From an uncultured Collinsella sp. (lineage in GTDB: Bacteria > Actinomycetota > Coriobacteriia > Coriobacteriales > Coriobacteriaceae), in assembly GCA_959026725.1 (NCBI GenBank), contig CAUFMG010000011.1, positions 24,218 to 88,217 on the forward strand: a stretch of DNA of 64,000 bases. Reading direction: 5' to 3'. The notes below the pieces were generated by a model, which saw only the letters and a list, made by a program, of their open reading frames with translations, was not told the origin of the DNA and ran no database searches. Position 1 is the first letter of the stretch; each line of letters begins with the position of its first letter. This document shows positions 8,677 through 17,624 of this stretch, one piece after another. The position numbers were made by a program, and so were the translations under genes.

Positions 8677-9471
8677 CTAGTCCGTAGCACCGCTTTCGGT
8701 TCCATACGACGGCGAAGGCGCCTCGATCACATGGTGATATCGATCGATATAGATTGCACGGGCACCCAGGCGTCGCACCAAATCCTGGTGATGTGTGCTC
8801 ATCAAGACCGTCTTACCGGCAGCAACATAGGCCAGCAAGAAGTTGACCACGATGTCGCACGAGTCCTCGTCGAGCCCGTTGGTGGGCTCGTCGAGCACTA
8901 GGATGTCCGGATTCATAGAAACGATGGCGGCCAGCGCCACACGCTTCTTCTGCCCGCCCGAAAGCTGATAGGGCGAAGCATCGACGAGGTCGGCAACCTG
9001 GAACAGCTCCATCGCGTCACGCACGCGGCGCTCGAGCTCGTCTGCCGGCAAGCCCATCTGAGCCGGGCCAAAGGCGACTTCCTCGCCCACGGTCGCACAG
9101 AACAGCTGGGCGTCAGCGTTTTGGAACACAAAGCCCACGCGCTGATGGAAGCGCTGCGACCGCACGGGATCGGCGAGGTAAGCCGCATCGACCATTTCGC
9201 CATCGAACAGATACGTACCCGTGCTGGGCACCTCAAGTCCGTTGATAAGCCGCATGATCGTCGTCTTGCCGCAGCCGTTGGGACCGAGCAGGGCAACGAG
9301 CTCGCCGCGATTAACCTGCAGTGACACGCCATCGACCACCATATGCCCTGCATAGGAAAACACCACATCGCGCAGCTCAATGAGCGGTGCTGCACCGGCA
9401 CCGCGCGCGTCCCTAACACCCGCAGGGCTATTTATCTCGATTGCCAAAACGTTGCCTTTCCCTATCCGCAT
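8677..9471 (-). CDS. cbiO: ECF-type nickel/cobalt transporter ATPase
   Basis: A 264-residue ABC ATPase that powers nickel/cobalt uptake with CbiM and CbiQ. Walker A LLGPNGCGKTT, the Q-loop in FVFQNADAQLF, signature YQLSGGQKKRVALA, Walker B ILVLDEPTNGLD and the switch His in STHHQDL are all present. The frame stays open upstream to 9633, but that part overlaps cbiQ and is not coding-like. I chose ATG 9471, 17 bases after the cbiQ stop. A TTG a few codons further, with an AAAGG site, is an alternative start. Last gene of the cbiMQO operon. Confidence 0.9.
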   Translation of the reverse strand: MRIGKGNVLAIEINSPAGVRDARGAGAAPLIELRDVVFSYAGHMVVDGVSLQVNRGELVALLGPNGCGKTTIMRLINGLEVPSTGTYLFDGEMVDAAYLADPVRSQRFHQRVGFVFQNADAQLFCATVGEEVAFGPAQMGLPADELERRVRDAMELFQVADLVDASPYQLSGGQKKRVALAAIVSMNPDILVLDEPTNGLDEDSCDIVVNFLLAYVAAGKTVLMSTHHQDLVRRLGARAIYIDRYHHVIEAPSPSYGTESGATD

Positions 9472-9488
9472 CGGCCGCAGCGACCGTG

Positions 9489-10325
9489 CTACAGCGCCGC
9501 ACACAGCGCCGACAGCAACAGCACGATCCCCGCATAGACCGCATCGCGCCAACTCAGACTGCTCCGGGCAGGCGCCGGATACGCGCCGGCAAACCCACGG
9601 CAGAGCATGGCCTCGTCCATCGCGCGGCTGCATTCCATCGCCTTGATAAATGTCATGCCCATGATACCCGCCACCGAATCGGTGCGCGAAAAACCCGCAG
9701 GCGCGCGGCCCACACTGCGAAGCATGACCGATTCGGTGAGGTCGTGCGCCGTGCGGCCGAGCACCTCAATGTGCTTGAGCGCCATGTCAAAGGTAAAGAT
9801 GACCTCGTCGGGCAGGTGCAATGCCTTGAGCGCCGCCGACATACGACTCCAGGTGAGCGTCCACGAAACACCCAGCACCAGCGACACGTTAACGAACGTC
9901 TTGAGCGCGATCTTGAACATGGCGATCGTGGCGGAAGCGCCCAGCAGCAGGGCCGGCAGCGCCAAGACCACGGCAAATCCCGCGGCGGCGAGCGCCGGCA
10001 TAAAGGTCGCCCGCAGACCGCGCACGGGGCGCGCGGCGATCAACACCAGCGCGATCGCCGCCATCAGCATCAGGTACAGCGGGCTTTGCGTCAGACACAC
10101 GCACAGGATACAGACGAGCATGCCGAGCAGGCGCACCGGCGCCGAAACGGAAGAAAGGGCGCGGTCGATGATCGACCCGCCCTCGTGTGCGCCGCCGCCC
10201 AGGCGAACCCGCTCGAGCAAGCTCGCCAGGTGCAGGACGTTCTTTTGCATGACGCGATGCCGAGCGCCCGTGGGTTCGTATCGCTCTTGGGCCGCGAGCC
10301 AGCTAGGCAGCTCGACCGTTTGCAT
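9489..10325 (-). CDS. cbiQ: ECF-type nickel/cobalt transporter transmembrane T component
   Basis: A 278-residue membrane protein that couples the CbiO ATPase to the CbiM substrate protein. It has several membrane segments (about 62-80, 83-100, 108-130 and 255-275) and cytoplasmic coupling-helix motifs of the T-component type (ECSRAMDEAMLCRGF, plus an upstream AHDLTESVMLRSVG). Its start overlaps the end of cbiM by 23 bases, which implies coupled translation, and cbiO follows within 17 bases. The order M-Q-O fits a metal ECF operon. Confidence 0.88.
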   Translation of the reverse strand: MQTVELPSWLAAQERYEPTGARHRVMQKNVLHLASLLERVRLGGGAHEGGSIIDRALSSVSAPVRLLGMLVCILCVCLTQSPLYLMLMAAIALVLIAARPVRGLRATFMPALAAAGFAVVLALPALLLGASATIAMFKIALKTFVNVSLVLGVSWTLTWSRMSAALKALHLPDEVIFTFDMALKHIEVLGRTAHDLTESVMLRSVGRAPAGFSRTDSVAGIMGMTFIKAMECSRAMDEAMLCRGFAGAYPAPARSSLSWRDAVYAGIVLLLSALCAAL

Positions 10326-11388
10326 GGGACCCGCTTTCCTTTGCCGTCAGCGAAACAAGACGGAATACGATGGTGAGCACCGCCACGCCAATCACGCCGG
10401 AGAGGATATACATGGCAGCTTGGCCAGCAAAGCCAAAACCCTGCTCCTCGGAATAGGCCTGCAGGTAATCGCCCGTGGGCAACGAATCGGCAAAGGTCGG
10501 GGCATCCAGGCCGACCGAAGCCTGCAAGCTGTCGTCGCCAGCCTCCTGAACAGCGGTCGCGGCGCCCTCGCCGTCCCACTCGCCCCAGGCGTCACCAGTA
10601 GCGAGCAAGCCCAGCGGCGTGGCAACGACAAGTACGGCAACCAGGATAAGCGTGGGGATCAGCGAGGTCTTTTTGGCGGCAGCGCCATCAGCAGCAAGCT
10701 GGCCGTCAACGGCCTCGGGCCCGACGATGATGCTCGGCGCCGTCTTCTTAATGAATGCGTAGATCGCGGCAGTCGCCACACCCTCGACCACACCGGCCAC
10801 CAGCATATGCGGGATCATCATGGCGGGAATGGCAATCGACAGCGGGAAGGGGCAATACAGCGGAGCGCCGGACGCGTTGGTGAAAAGCATAGGCTGAATA
10901 CCAAACTCGATGGCCGCGCACAGGGCCGCCAGGCACAGGCCGACCCAGCCGCTCACGATGGCAGAAACCGAGGTGCCCCAGCTCTTGTCGTGCAGACGGC
11001 TGTTGAGCGCGCGAAACACGATGGCGGCCACAAACGGCAGCACAAAGGCCATGTTAAAGCAGTTGGCACCAAAGGACAGGATGCCGCCATCGCCAAAAAG
11101 CAACGCCTGCAGGGCCAGAGCAACAGAAACCGCGATAGTCGCGGCCTCCGGGCCCAGCAGCAGCGCGATGAGGGCGCCACCGACGGCATGGCCCGTGGTG
11201 CCACCGGGCAGCGGCACGTTAAACATCATGAGCAAAAAGGAGAAGGAGGCGCAAATGCCCAGGAATGCCATGTGCTCGCGATCGAGCGTGGCGCGCACCT
11301 TCTTAATGCAGTGAACCCATACGGGCACCATCGCCACCGCCATGACGGCGTCCGTCTGCGGGGACAGGTAATTATCTGGAATGTGCAT
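10303..11388 (-). CDS. cbiM: nickel/cobalt ECF substrate-binding membrane protein, CbiM/NikM with fused CbiN/PDGLE-like tail
   Basis: A 361-residue S component. I start it at ATG 11388 so the protein begins MHIPDNYLSP. In solved NikM proteins the free N-terminus and His2 bind the metal, and GAGAGG lies before this ATG; the upstream ATG at 11400 would bury His2. Motifs include PGGTTGHAVGG (second metal His) and the FGDGG loop. After residue about 235 comes a CbiN/PDGLE-like tail with TPLGLLATGDAWGEW and a last membrane helix, so CbiN is fused here. Ni versus Co cannot be decided from sequence. Confidence 0.9.
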   Translation of the reverse strand: MHIPDNYLSPQTDAVMAVAMVPVWVHCIKKVRATLDREHMAFLGICASFSFLLMMFNVPLPGGTTGHAVGGALIALLLGPEAATIAVSVALALQALLFGDGGILSFGANCFNMAFVLPFVAAIVFRALNSRLHDKSWGTSVSAIVSGWVGLCLAALCAAIEFGIQPMLFTNASGAPLYCPFPLSIAIPAMMIPHMLVAGVVEGVATAAIYAFIKKTAPSIIVGPEAVDGQLAADGAAAKKTSLIPTLILVAVLVVATPLGLLATGDAWGEWDGEGAATAVQEAGDDSLQASVGLDAPTFADSLPTGDYLQAYSEEQGFGFAGQAAMYILSGVIGVAVLTIVFRLVSLTAKESGSHANGRAA

Positions 11389-11606
11389 GAGCCCTCTCAA
11401 TCAGAACGTTGCGTGTTACGTTTCCAACAATCCGTAACACCGACTCTGCATACTAACAAAAAGGCGCACCGCCCACAACGCAGCACGCCCTTGCAATACG
11501 TACGTTATTAACCCAGGTCCACGCACCGTCCAACAAAGGCCCATGCATTCCCAACTTTCCGGTCACCCGGAAGAAGGCGCGGTCCGCTCGCAACAAGATT
11601 AACGCA
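11389..11606. promoter_or_regulatory. upstream region of cbiMQO with an 8-bp inverted repeat
   Basis: GTGTTACG at 11413-11420 and CGTAACAC at 11433-11440 form a perfect 8-bp inverted repeat 25 bases before the chosen cbiM start, well placed for a metal-responsive operator. It does not match the classical NikR site. I see no cobalamin riboswitch in the spacer. The rest (11441-11606) shows no gene. Confidence 0.4.
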
Positions 11607-11701
11607 GGAACCCGCCCCCGAGAGGGGTTTTCTAAGGCAACATCCCGCAGCCGCGAAGCGGCGAGGACGTTGCCGTGAAAACCCCGCAGGGGGCGGGTTC
11701 C
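11607..11701 (-). repeat. long 3' hairpin element, family A, copy 2
   Basis: A 95-base inverted-repeat element 12 bases after the pheT stop. Outer arms 11607-11619 and 11689-11701 are perfect. The centre (GCAGCCGC, GCGGCGAGG) equals copy 1 at 1561-1655 with one loop change. The flanking stems differ compensatorily: GGGCAC/GTGCCC in copy 1 is GGCAAC/GTTGCC here, and TTTCC/GGAAA becomes TTTTC/GAAAA. It may act as terminator or 3' stabiliser of the pheST message; no T-run follows. Confidence 0.75.
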
Positions 11702-11713
11702 GAACGGCAAAGA

Positions 11714-14167
11714 TTACGAGCGAACCTCGCCGTTTACGCCCTTGCACACCTTGGTGACGATCTTCTGGTGCGCCTTCTCGACCTCTTCGCTGGTGAGCGT
11801 ATGGTCGTCGGAGCGATACGTAAGCGCAAAGGCCATGGACTTCTTGCCCGCTCCGATGCGGATGGGATCGCGGTAGACGTCGAACAGGCGCACGCCCTCG
11901 AGCAGCTTGCCGCCGGCGCTGGTAATGCGGCGCTCAAGATCCTCGCAGGTCACAGCATTGTCGACCACAATAGCCAGGTCGTGCTCGACGGCCGGGTACT
12001 GCGAGAACTCGCGGTAGTTCTCCTGGTTGCGGGCACCCTTGATCAGCTTGTCCAGATCGAGCTCAAAGGCAACGACAACCTCGTCGATGCCGCAGGCCTC
12101 GCGCGCCTCGGGGTGGATCTCGCCGACCCAGCCCAGAACGGTGCCGCCGGACAGGACCTCGGCCGCGCGACCCGGCTGCAAGAAGGCGTAGCTCTCGCCC
12201 TCGACGGGACGGAAGCGAACCTTCTCGATACGCAGCTGGGCAAGCAGCTCCTCGACGATGCCCTTGCCAAAGAAGAAGCGCAGCTTGCGGTACTTCATGT
12301 TCCAGGACTGCTCGCTCCACTGGCCAGAGAGCACACCCGCCACGGACTTGGTCTCCTTGGGCAAGCTGGCGTTCTCGCGGCCGTGGAACAGGCTACCGAC
12401 CTCGTACAGGTGCACGTTGGGCGTGCCGTGGGCCTCGTTGTAGGCCACGGACTGCAGCAGGCCCGGCAGCAGCGAGCGGCGCATCTCGGTCTGCTCGGCC
12501 ACCAGCGGGTTCATGAGCACCACGGGGCAGCCGCGGCCCTCGGTGGACATGCCGATCTTCTCCAGGTCGCCCGGGGCGGCGAAGCCAAAGGTCGTGGTCT
12601 CGTTGAGGCCGCAGGCGCGCAGGATCTCGCCAACCTTGCGGGTAAGCTTCTGCTCGCGGGTCAGGCCGCCGATATGGTTCTTGGCAGCCGGGATGGTCGC
12701 CGTCACGCGGCCCATGCCCCACAGGCGCAGGACCTCCTCGATCAGGTCGATCTCGCGCGGCAGGTCGGGACGGAAGCTCGGCGGCGTGACCATAAAGTCC
12801 TCGCCGTCGCGCTCGACGGTGCAGCCCAGGCGGGTGAGCGAGCGCTCGATAAAGTCGGGCTCGATGTCGGCACCGCAGATGGCGCGCACGCGGGCCAAAC
12901 GCAGCTTAATGCTGTCGATGGTCTTGGGCGCGGGGAACACGTCCACATAGCCGGGAGCGACCTCGCCGCCGGCGATCTCCTCGATGAGCGCGCACGTGAC
13001 GTTGGCGACGTCCACGCAGCCGGTCTCGTCGACCTGGCGCTCAAAGCGGATGGAGGCGTCGGAGATCAGCGACAGGTCGCGGCTGGTGTGCGAGGTGCGG
13101 CCGGCGTTGAAGCAGGCACTCTCGACCATCACGTCGACGGTGTCGTCCTCGATCTCGGAATCCATGCCGCCCATAACACCGGCCAGCGCCACGGGGCGCT
13201 CGCCGTCGGTAATCAGGCCCATGCCGGCGTCGAGCACGCGCTCCTCGCCGTCGAGCGTCGTGAACTTCTCATCCTGCTGGGCGGCGCGAACCACCACGCG
13301 ACGGTGGCCATCGCGCTCGGCAAAGGTGTCCAGGTCAAAGGCGTGCAGCGGCTGACCGGTGAGCATCATCACGTAGTTGGTGATGTCGACGATGTTGTTG
13401 TGCGGGCGCACTCCCAAGGCGTTGAGGCGCTTGACCATCCAGTCGGGCGACGGACCGACCTTCACGTTGCGCACGATGCGGGCGACGTAGCGGTCGCACA
13501 GGCCCTCGTCGGCAATCTCGACGGAAAGCTCGTCATCGGTCGCGCGGCCGATCTCGGCCTTGATGGCGGGCAGCTCAACGTGGAAATCGCGGTCGAAGAT
13601 GGCGCCGGTCTCGCGGGCCATGCCGATCATGGACAGGCAATCGGGACGGTTGGGCGTGATCTCGCAGTCGAGCACGGTGTCGCTCGAGCCCACGTACTCG
13701 GCAAACGGCATGCCGCAGGGCGTATCCTCGGGCAGGATCATAATGCCGGAGTGGTCGCCGCCCAGGCCGAGCTCGCGCGCAGAGCAGTTCATGCCCATGG
13801 ACACGACGCCGCGAAGCTTGCTCTTCTTGATCTTGACGTCGCCGGGCAGGACAGCGCCGATCATGGCCGTGACGATGTGGTCGCCGGCCTCGAAGTTCTG
13901 CGCTCCGCAGACGATCTGCAGCGGAGCGGGATTGCCGTCGGGGTCGAGGTTCTTGTCGCCCACGTCGACCGAGCACACATACATGTGGTCGCTATCGGGG
14001 TGCGGGGTCTTGGTGAGCACCTTGGCGGTCACCACGTGGTCGAAGGACTCGCCCACGGTGTCGATCGCCTCGACCTCGGTGCCGGTACGGATATATTCGT
14101 CCGAAAGGGTCTTGGGATCCTCCGGAATATCGATCATGGTCTTGAGCCAGTCGTAAGAAACACGCAT
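11714..14167 (-). CDS. pheT: phenylalanine--tRNA ligase beta subunit
   Basis: An 817-residue beta subunit of the heterotetrameric synthetase that charges tRNA-Phe. Domains in order: N-terminal B1, a tRNA-binding EMAP-like B2 domain (about 40-150, VCGAQNFEAGD and SMGMNCSARELGL), B3/B4 editing domain (about 210-390), B5, the catalytic-core-like B6/B7 region, and a C-terminal ferredoxin-like anticodon-binding domain (FSQYPAVEHDLAIVVDN onward). Length is normal. The start is preceded by AAAGGAGAG. It follows pheS after a 184-base structured spacer and should share the T-box controlled transcript. Confidence 0.96.
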   Translation of the reverse strand: MRVSYDWLKTMIDIPEDPKTLSDEYIRTGTEVEAIDTVGESFDHVVTAKVLTKTPHPDSDHMYVCSVDVGDKNLDPDGNPAPLQIVCGAQNFEAGDHIVTAMIGAVLPGDVKIKKSKLRGVVSMGMNCSARELGLGGDHSGIMILPEDTPCGMPFAEYVGSSDTVLDCEITPNRPDCLSMIGMARETGAIFDRDFHVELPAIKAEIGRATDDELSVEIADEGLCDRYVARIVRNVKVGPSPDWMVKRLNALGVRPHNNIVDITNYVMMLTGQPLHAFDLDTFAERDGHRRVVVRAAQQDEKFTTLDGEERVLDAGMGLITDGERPVALAGVMGGMDSEIEDDTVDVMVESACFNAGRTSHTSRDLSLISDASIRFERQVDETGCVDVANVTCALIEEIAGGEVAPGYVDVFPAPKTIDSIKLRLARVRAICGADIEPDFIERSLTRLGCTVERDGEDFMVTPPSFRPDLPREIDLIEEVLRLWGMGRVTATIPAAKNHIGGLTREQKLTRKVGEILRACGLNETTTFGFAAPGDLEKIGMSTEGRGCPVVLMNPLVAEQTEMRRSLLPGLLQSVAYNEAHGTPNVHLYEVGSLFHGRENASLPKETKSVAGVLSGQWSEQSWNMKYRKLRFFFGKGIVEELLAQLRIEKVRFRPVEGESYAFLQPGRAAEVLSGGTVLGWVGEIHPEAREACGIDEVVVAFELDLDKLIKGARNQENYREFSQYPAVEHDLAIVVDNAVTCEDLERRITSAGGKLLEGVRLFDVYRDPIRIGAGKKSMAFALTYRSDDHTLTSEEVEKAHQKIVTKVCKGVNGEVRS

Positions 14168-14351
14168 CTAGCTCTCCTTTCATACTGAAAGCCTGCGAAG
14201 AGATGCAGGTGGAAACTTCAACTTTGTGAACATTCCTTACAAAGCGAGGGTTGTCCAAGTGCGGCAGATCGGCCCGAAAGAGGAGCGCCGCGTACTTTGG
14301 TACGCAAGCGACGAATGAGCGCCGAGGTGCCGTGCTTGGGCAAGCCGCAGC
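14168..14351 (-). repeat. structured spacer between pheS and pheT
   Basis: This 184-base intercistronic spacer is unusually long for an operon. It holds a large inverted repeat (14255-14266 with 14328-14339, paired through two G-T wobbles) that encloses a perfect hairpin GCGTAC-TTTG-GTACGC at 14290-14305. There is no T-run, so it is not a classical terminator. It could be a palindromic repeat or an RNA processing/stability element that tunes the pheS:pheT ratio. Confidence 0.5.
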
Positions 14352-15428
14352 CTAGAACTGATTCAGAAAACGCATATCGCCCGTCATGAGCGTTCTAAGG
14401 TCCGGCAAGTCGTAGCGCAGTGCCGCGACGCGCTCGGCGCCAATACCAAAGGCGAAGCCGGTGTACTTCTCGGGGTCGATGCCGCAGTTGATCAGGACGT
14501 TGGGGTCGACCATGCCGCAGCCCAGGATCTCGATCCAGCCGCTGTGCTTGCAGAAGTTGCAGCCCTTGCCGCCGCAGACGTGGCAGCTCACGTCCACCTC
14601 GCAGGAAGGCTCGGTGAAGGGGAAGAAGTGCGGGCGATAACGCGTCTTGCGGTCCTCGCCAAACATGCACTTAACAAAGTAGTCGAGCGTGCCCTTAAGA
14701 TCGCCAAAGGTGATGCCCTCGTCGACGACCAGGCCTTCGATCTGGTTGAACTGCGGCAGGTGGCAGGCGTCGGCCGTGTCGGGACGATAGACGGTGCCCG
14801 GGCAGATCATGTAGATGGGCGGCTTCTGCGACTCCATGGTGTGGATCTGCACGCCCGAGGTCTGGGTGCGCAGCAGCACGTCGGACTCGCCGTGAGCGTG
14901 AGCCTCGGGATGCGCGACGCTGCCGGGGTTGTTGTCGACCACATAGAACGTGTCGCGGGCCGATCGGCTCGGGTGATCCATGGGCGCGTTGAGCGCGGTG
15001 AAGTTGTAGTAGGAGGTATCGACCATGGGGCCGGACTCGACGGTGTAGCCGATGCCGCAGAAGATGTCCTCGGCCTCCTCGATGATCTGCTTGATCAGGT
15101 GCTGGTGACCGATCTGCGGACGGATGCCCGGCAGCGTGATGTCGACGGCCTCGTGCTCGAGCGCGTGCTTGAGGGCGGCAGCCTTCATCTCGGTGGTGCG
15201 CTCGTCGAGCATGCCCTCGATCAGCTGGCGCATCTCGTTGGCGCGTTTGCCCATCATGGGACGATCCTCGGGGGCGAGCTTGCCCATCATGCGCATCAGG
15301 CCGGTGATACGGCCCTTGCGACCGAGCAGCTCAACGCGCGCGGCCTCGAGCTTGGCAGCGTCGTCGGCGCCTGCGACGAGCTCCTTGGCCTCTTCCTCGA
15401 GTTTGACCAGATCATCAATCAGACTCAT
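14352..15428 (-). CDS. pheS: phenylalanine--tRNA ligase alpha subunit
   Basis: A 358-residue catalytic alpha subunit. An N-terminal coiled-coil arm (about 1-85) precedes the class II core. Motif 2-like FNQIEGLVVDEG, a cysteine-rich insert CHVCGGKGCNFCKHSGW, then EILGCGMVDPNVL and motif 3 GFAFGIGAERVAALRY follow. All are normal for bacterial PheS. The start has a GAAAGGGAAG site. It is the first gene of the pheST operon, behind a T-box leader at 15474-15805. Confidence 0.96.
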   Translation of the reverse strand: MSLIDDLVKLEEEAKELVAGADDAAKLEAARVELLGRKGRITGLMRMMGKLAPEDRPMMGKRANEMRQLIEGMLDERTTEMKAAALKHALEHEAVDITLPGIRPQIGHQHLIKQIIEEAEDIFCGIGYTVESGPMVDTSYYNFTALNAPMDHPSRSARDTFYVVDNNPGSVAHPEAHAHGESDVLLRTQTSGVQIHTMESQKPPIYMICPGTVYRPDTADACHLPQFNQIEGLVVDEGITFGDLKGTLDYFVKCMFGEDRKTRYRPHFFPFTEPSCEVDVSCHVCGGKGCNFCKHSGWIEILGCGMVDPNVLINCGIDPEKYTGFAFGIGAERVAALRYDLPDLRTLMTGDMRFLNQF

Positions 15429-15473
15429 GTCTTCCCTTTCGTCTCTCGCGCATCTCGCTTGCCGGGGCAGCTA

Positions 15474-15805
15474 GCACCCGATAGCTGCGGATGTGCGGCC
15501 CGGTTCGGTAACAAAAAACCGTCCTCGGGCATGTACATTGCCCAAGGACGGTTGAATTCCGCGGTACCACCTTGTTTGACCCGGCGGATGTCTGGCCCGC
15601 CGTGCCCACTCTGCGCCCCTTGTCGCGAGGCTCACGGCTTCCCTACTGGGGCTTCGCTGCCACCGGCCGCGCGCCCGTTGAGGTCGCTGCTCGGGAGTGA
15701 ACGCTTGGCCCTTGCCACCGTAGGAAGGCTTGCAGCCCATGACCTTCCCTCTCTTGCCGGCGACGCGGCGGGCAAAACCCTCTCCGTCAACGCATTGGGC
15801 TATAG
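15474..15805 (-). promoter_or_regulatory. T-box riboswitch controlling pheST
   Basis: On the minus strand the leader carries the T-box core AAGGTGGTACCGCGG (15573-15559), which binds the acceptor end of uncharged tRNA. It is followed by a strong terminator: stem 15519-15553 with T-run 15518-15513. Part of the T-box/antiterminator can alternatively pair with the terminator. Upstream lies the long Stem I region. A TTC at 15701-15699 (context GCG-TTC-ACTCCC) is a plausible Phe specifier codon, matching the pheS/pheT genes downstream; the specifier position is inferred. Uncharged tRNA-Phe should allow read-through. Confidence 0.88.
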
Positions 15806-15930
15806 GATAACACATTCTGCGAGCATATCGCCGCGTTCAGTTTTGTTCGCGCTGGGTACAAGGCAGGTAGCTGTGCAAACTGGCCGTGCACCCGCCTGCG
15901 GCGCTCGGCCTGCGAGATTAAGGATACGGC

Positions 15931-17514
15931 ATGGGAAAGAAACTCGATAAGAAGGCCAAGGCCGCCGTGGCAAAGGCTGCCAAGGGCGTCAAGGCCGCTA
16001 AAGTCGACAAGGCCGTCAAAAAGTTCCGCAAACTCGAGGGCAAGCTGTGGACTCGCGAGTACCTGCTCAAGATTGCCGAGTTCGATGGAGCGACGATTGC
16101 TCCTGCCAACGGCGCTGCCGCCCGTGCCGACGCCATGGGCACGCTTGCCGGCGAACATCACAAGCTACTGACCAGCGAGAAGTCCGTTGAGCTCGTACGC
16201 TCGTTAGCGCGCGAGACGGTTGCAGGCGGCAAAATCGACGACCCGCAGCTGCTCGACGAGATCCGCGTGCTCGGCCGCGACCAGCGCGAGGCAAGCGTTA
16301 TTCCTACCGAGGAGGCCGAAGCCTGGACCAGGCTCACCTGCGAGGCCGACGCCGTGTGGCACAAGGCCAAGACGGCCAACGACTGGGCGAGCTTTGAGCC
16401 CTATGTGGATAGAATCGTCGCCCAACTTAAGCATCAGGCCGAACTCATGGACCCCAAGCGCGACCCATACGACGTTTGGCTCGACCAGTACGAGCGCGGC
16501 CTTTCTGCCGAGAGCTTCGACGCGTTTTGCGAGGAGGTCAAGGCCACGGTCGTGCCGCTCGTGCACGCCATCGGCGAGCGCGGCCAGCAGCCCGATGCCG
16601 ACTTTTTGCACGCCCGCGTGCCCGAGGCCGCCCAGCGCGCCATGAGCTTCGACCTGATGAAGCTCGTCGGCCTGAACCTGGACGACACCACGCTTGCCTT
16701 TACCGAGCACCCGTTTAGCGAGGGCTTTGCCGTGGGTGACGCGCGCATCGCGACACACATCTACGAGGACGATTGCATCTCCAACGTCTACAGCATCATC
16801 CACGAGGCGGGGCACACCATGTACGAGCTGGGCGTCAATCCCGCCTATGCGCGCACCTGCCTGGAGGGCGGGACCTCCATGGGCATCCACGAGAGCCAGA
16901 GCCGCTTCTTTGAGAACACCGTGGGCCGCAGCCGTGCCTTTATGGGACCGCTGCTCGAGGCGCTGCGCCGCCACGCGCCCGAGGTCTACGGCAACGTAGA
17001 CGAGGACACGCTCTACCGCGCCGTGAACATCGCGCAGCCGTCGTTGATCCGCACCGAGGCCGACGAGCTCACCTATCCGCTGCACGTTATGGTGCGCTAC
17101 GAGATTGAGCGCACGCTGTTTGCCGGCGAGGCCACGGCCAAGGACATCCCCGCGCTTTGGAACCGCTTCATGAATGAGTACCTGGGCATTCCGGTTCCCG
17201 ACGACACGCGTGGTTGCCTGCAGGATACGCACTGGAGCGGTGGCTCGTTTGGCTACTTCCCCACCTATGCGCTGGGCAGCGCCTACGACGCCATGTTTGT
17301 GCCGGCCATGTGCCGCGACGGTGTCGACCTTACCGGCGCCTGTGCGAGCGGCGACCTGACACCTGTCCGCGCATGGCTGGGCGAGCACATTTGGCAGTGG
17401 GGCCGCGCCAAAGACGCACCGGAACTCATCAAGGGCGCATGCGGCATGGCGTTCGATGCCCGCTACTACTGCAGCTACCTGCAGGACAAGTTCACCACGC
17501 TCTACGAGCTGTAA
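15931..17514 (+). CDS. M32 family metallocarboxypeptidase
   Basis: A 527-residue zinc carboxypeptidase of the Taq/M32 type, removing C-terminal amino acids from peptides in the cytosol. The zinc motif HEAGH is at 291-295. The family patterns HESQSRFFENTVGRS, the DELTYPLHVMVRYEIE region and the C-terminal RYYCSYLQDKF are intact. Residues 1-40 are a Lys/Ala-rich extension (KKAKAAVAKAAKGVKAAK) not usual for the family, possibly a nucleic-acid-binding or disordered tail. The start has AAGGA 7-8 bases upstream. Stand-alone gene with its own terminator; divergent from pheST. Confidence 0.92.
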   Translation: MGKKLDKKAKAAVAKAAKGVKAAKVDKAVKKFRKLEGKLWTREYLLKIAEFDGATIAPANGAAARADAMGTLAGEHHKLLTSEKSVELVRSLARETVAGGKIDDPQLLDEIRVLGRDQREASVIPTEEAEAWTRLTCEADAVWHKAKTANDWASFEPYVDRIVAQLKHQAELMDPKRDPYDVWLDQYERGLSAESFDAFCEEVKATVVPLVHAIGERGQQPDADFLHARVPEAAQRAMSFDLMKLVGLNLDDTTLAFTEHPFSEGFAVGDARIATHIYEDDCISNVYSIIHEAGHTMYELGVNPAYARTCLEGGTSMGIHESQSRFFENTVGRSRAFMGPLLEALRRHAPEVYGNVDEDTLYRAVNIAQPSLIRTEADELTYPLHVMVRYEIERTLFAGEATAKDIPALWNRFMNEYLGIPVPDDTRGCLQDTHWSGGSFGYFPTYALGSAYDAMFVPAMCRDGVDLTGACASGDLTPVRAWLGEHIWQWGRAKDAPELIKGACGMAFDARYYCSYLQDKFTTLYEL

Positions 17515-17536
17515 AGCTTAGGCGACACGCCAACGC

Positions 17537-17578
17537 AAAGGGGACGCCGCGGAACCAATCCGCAGCGTCCCCTTTTTT
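17537..17578 (+). terminator. intrinsic terminator after M32 carboxypeptidase
   Basis: A strong stem AAAGGGGACGC/GCGTCCCCTTT with inner pairing GCGG/CCGC, followed by a run of six T ending at 17578. It lies 22 bases after the stop at 17514. Confidence 0.88.
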
Positions 17579-17624
17579 CACCCAATAACTAGGTACCCAA
17601 TGACTAGTTCGTTGACGCTAATGT

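Noticed and set aside
11389..11606. Cobalamin or NiCo riboswitch before cbiM
   Set aside because: No B12-box-like or NiCo four-way-junction pattern is visible; only a small inverted repeat is present.
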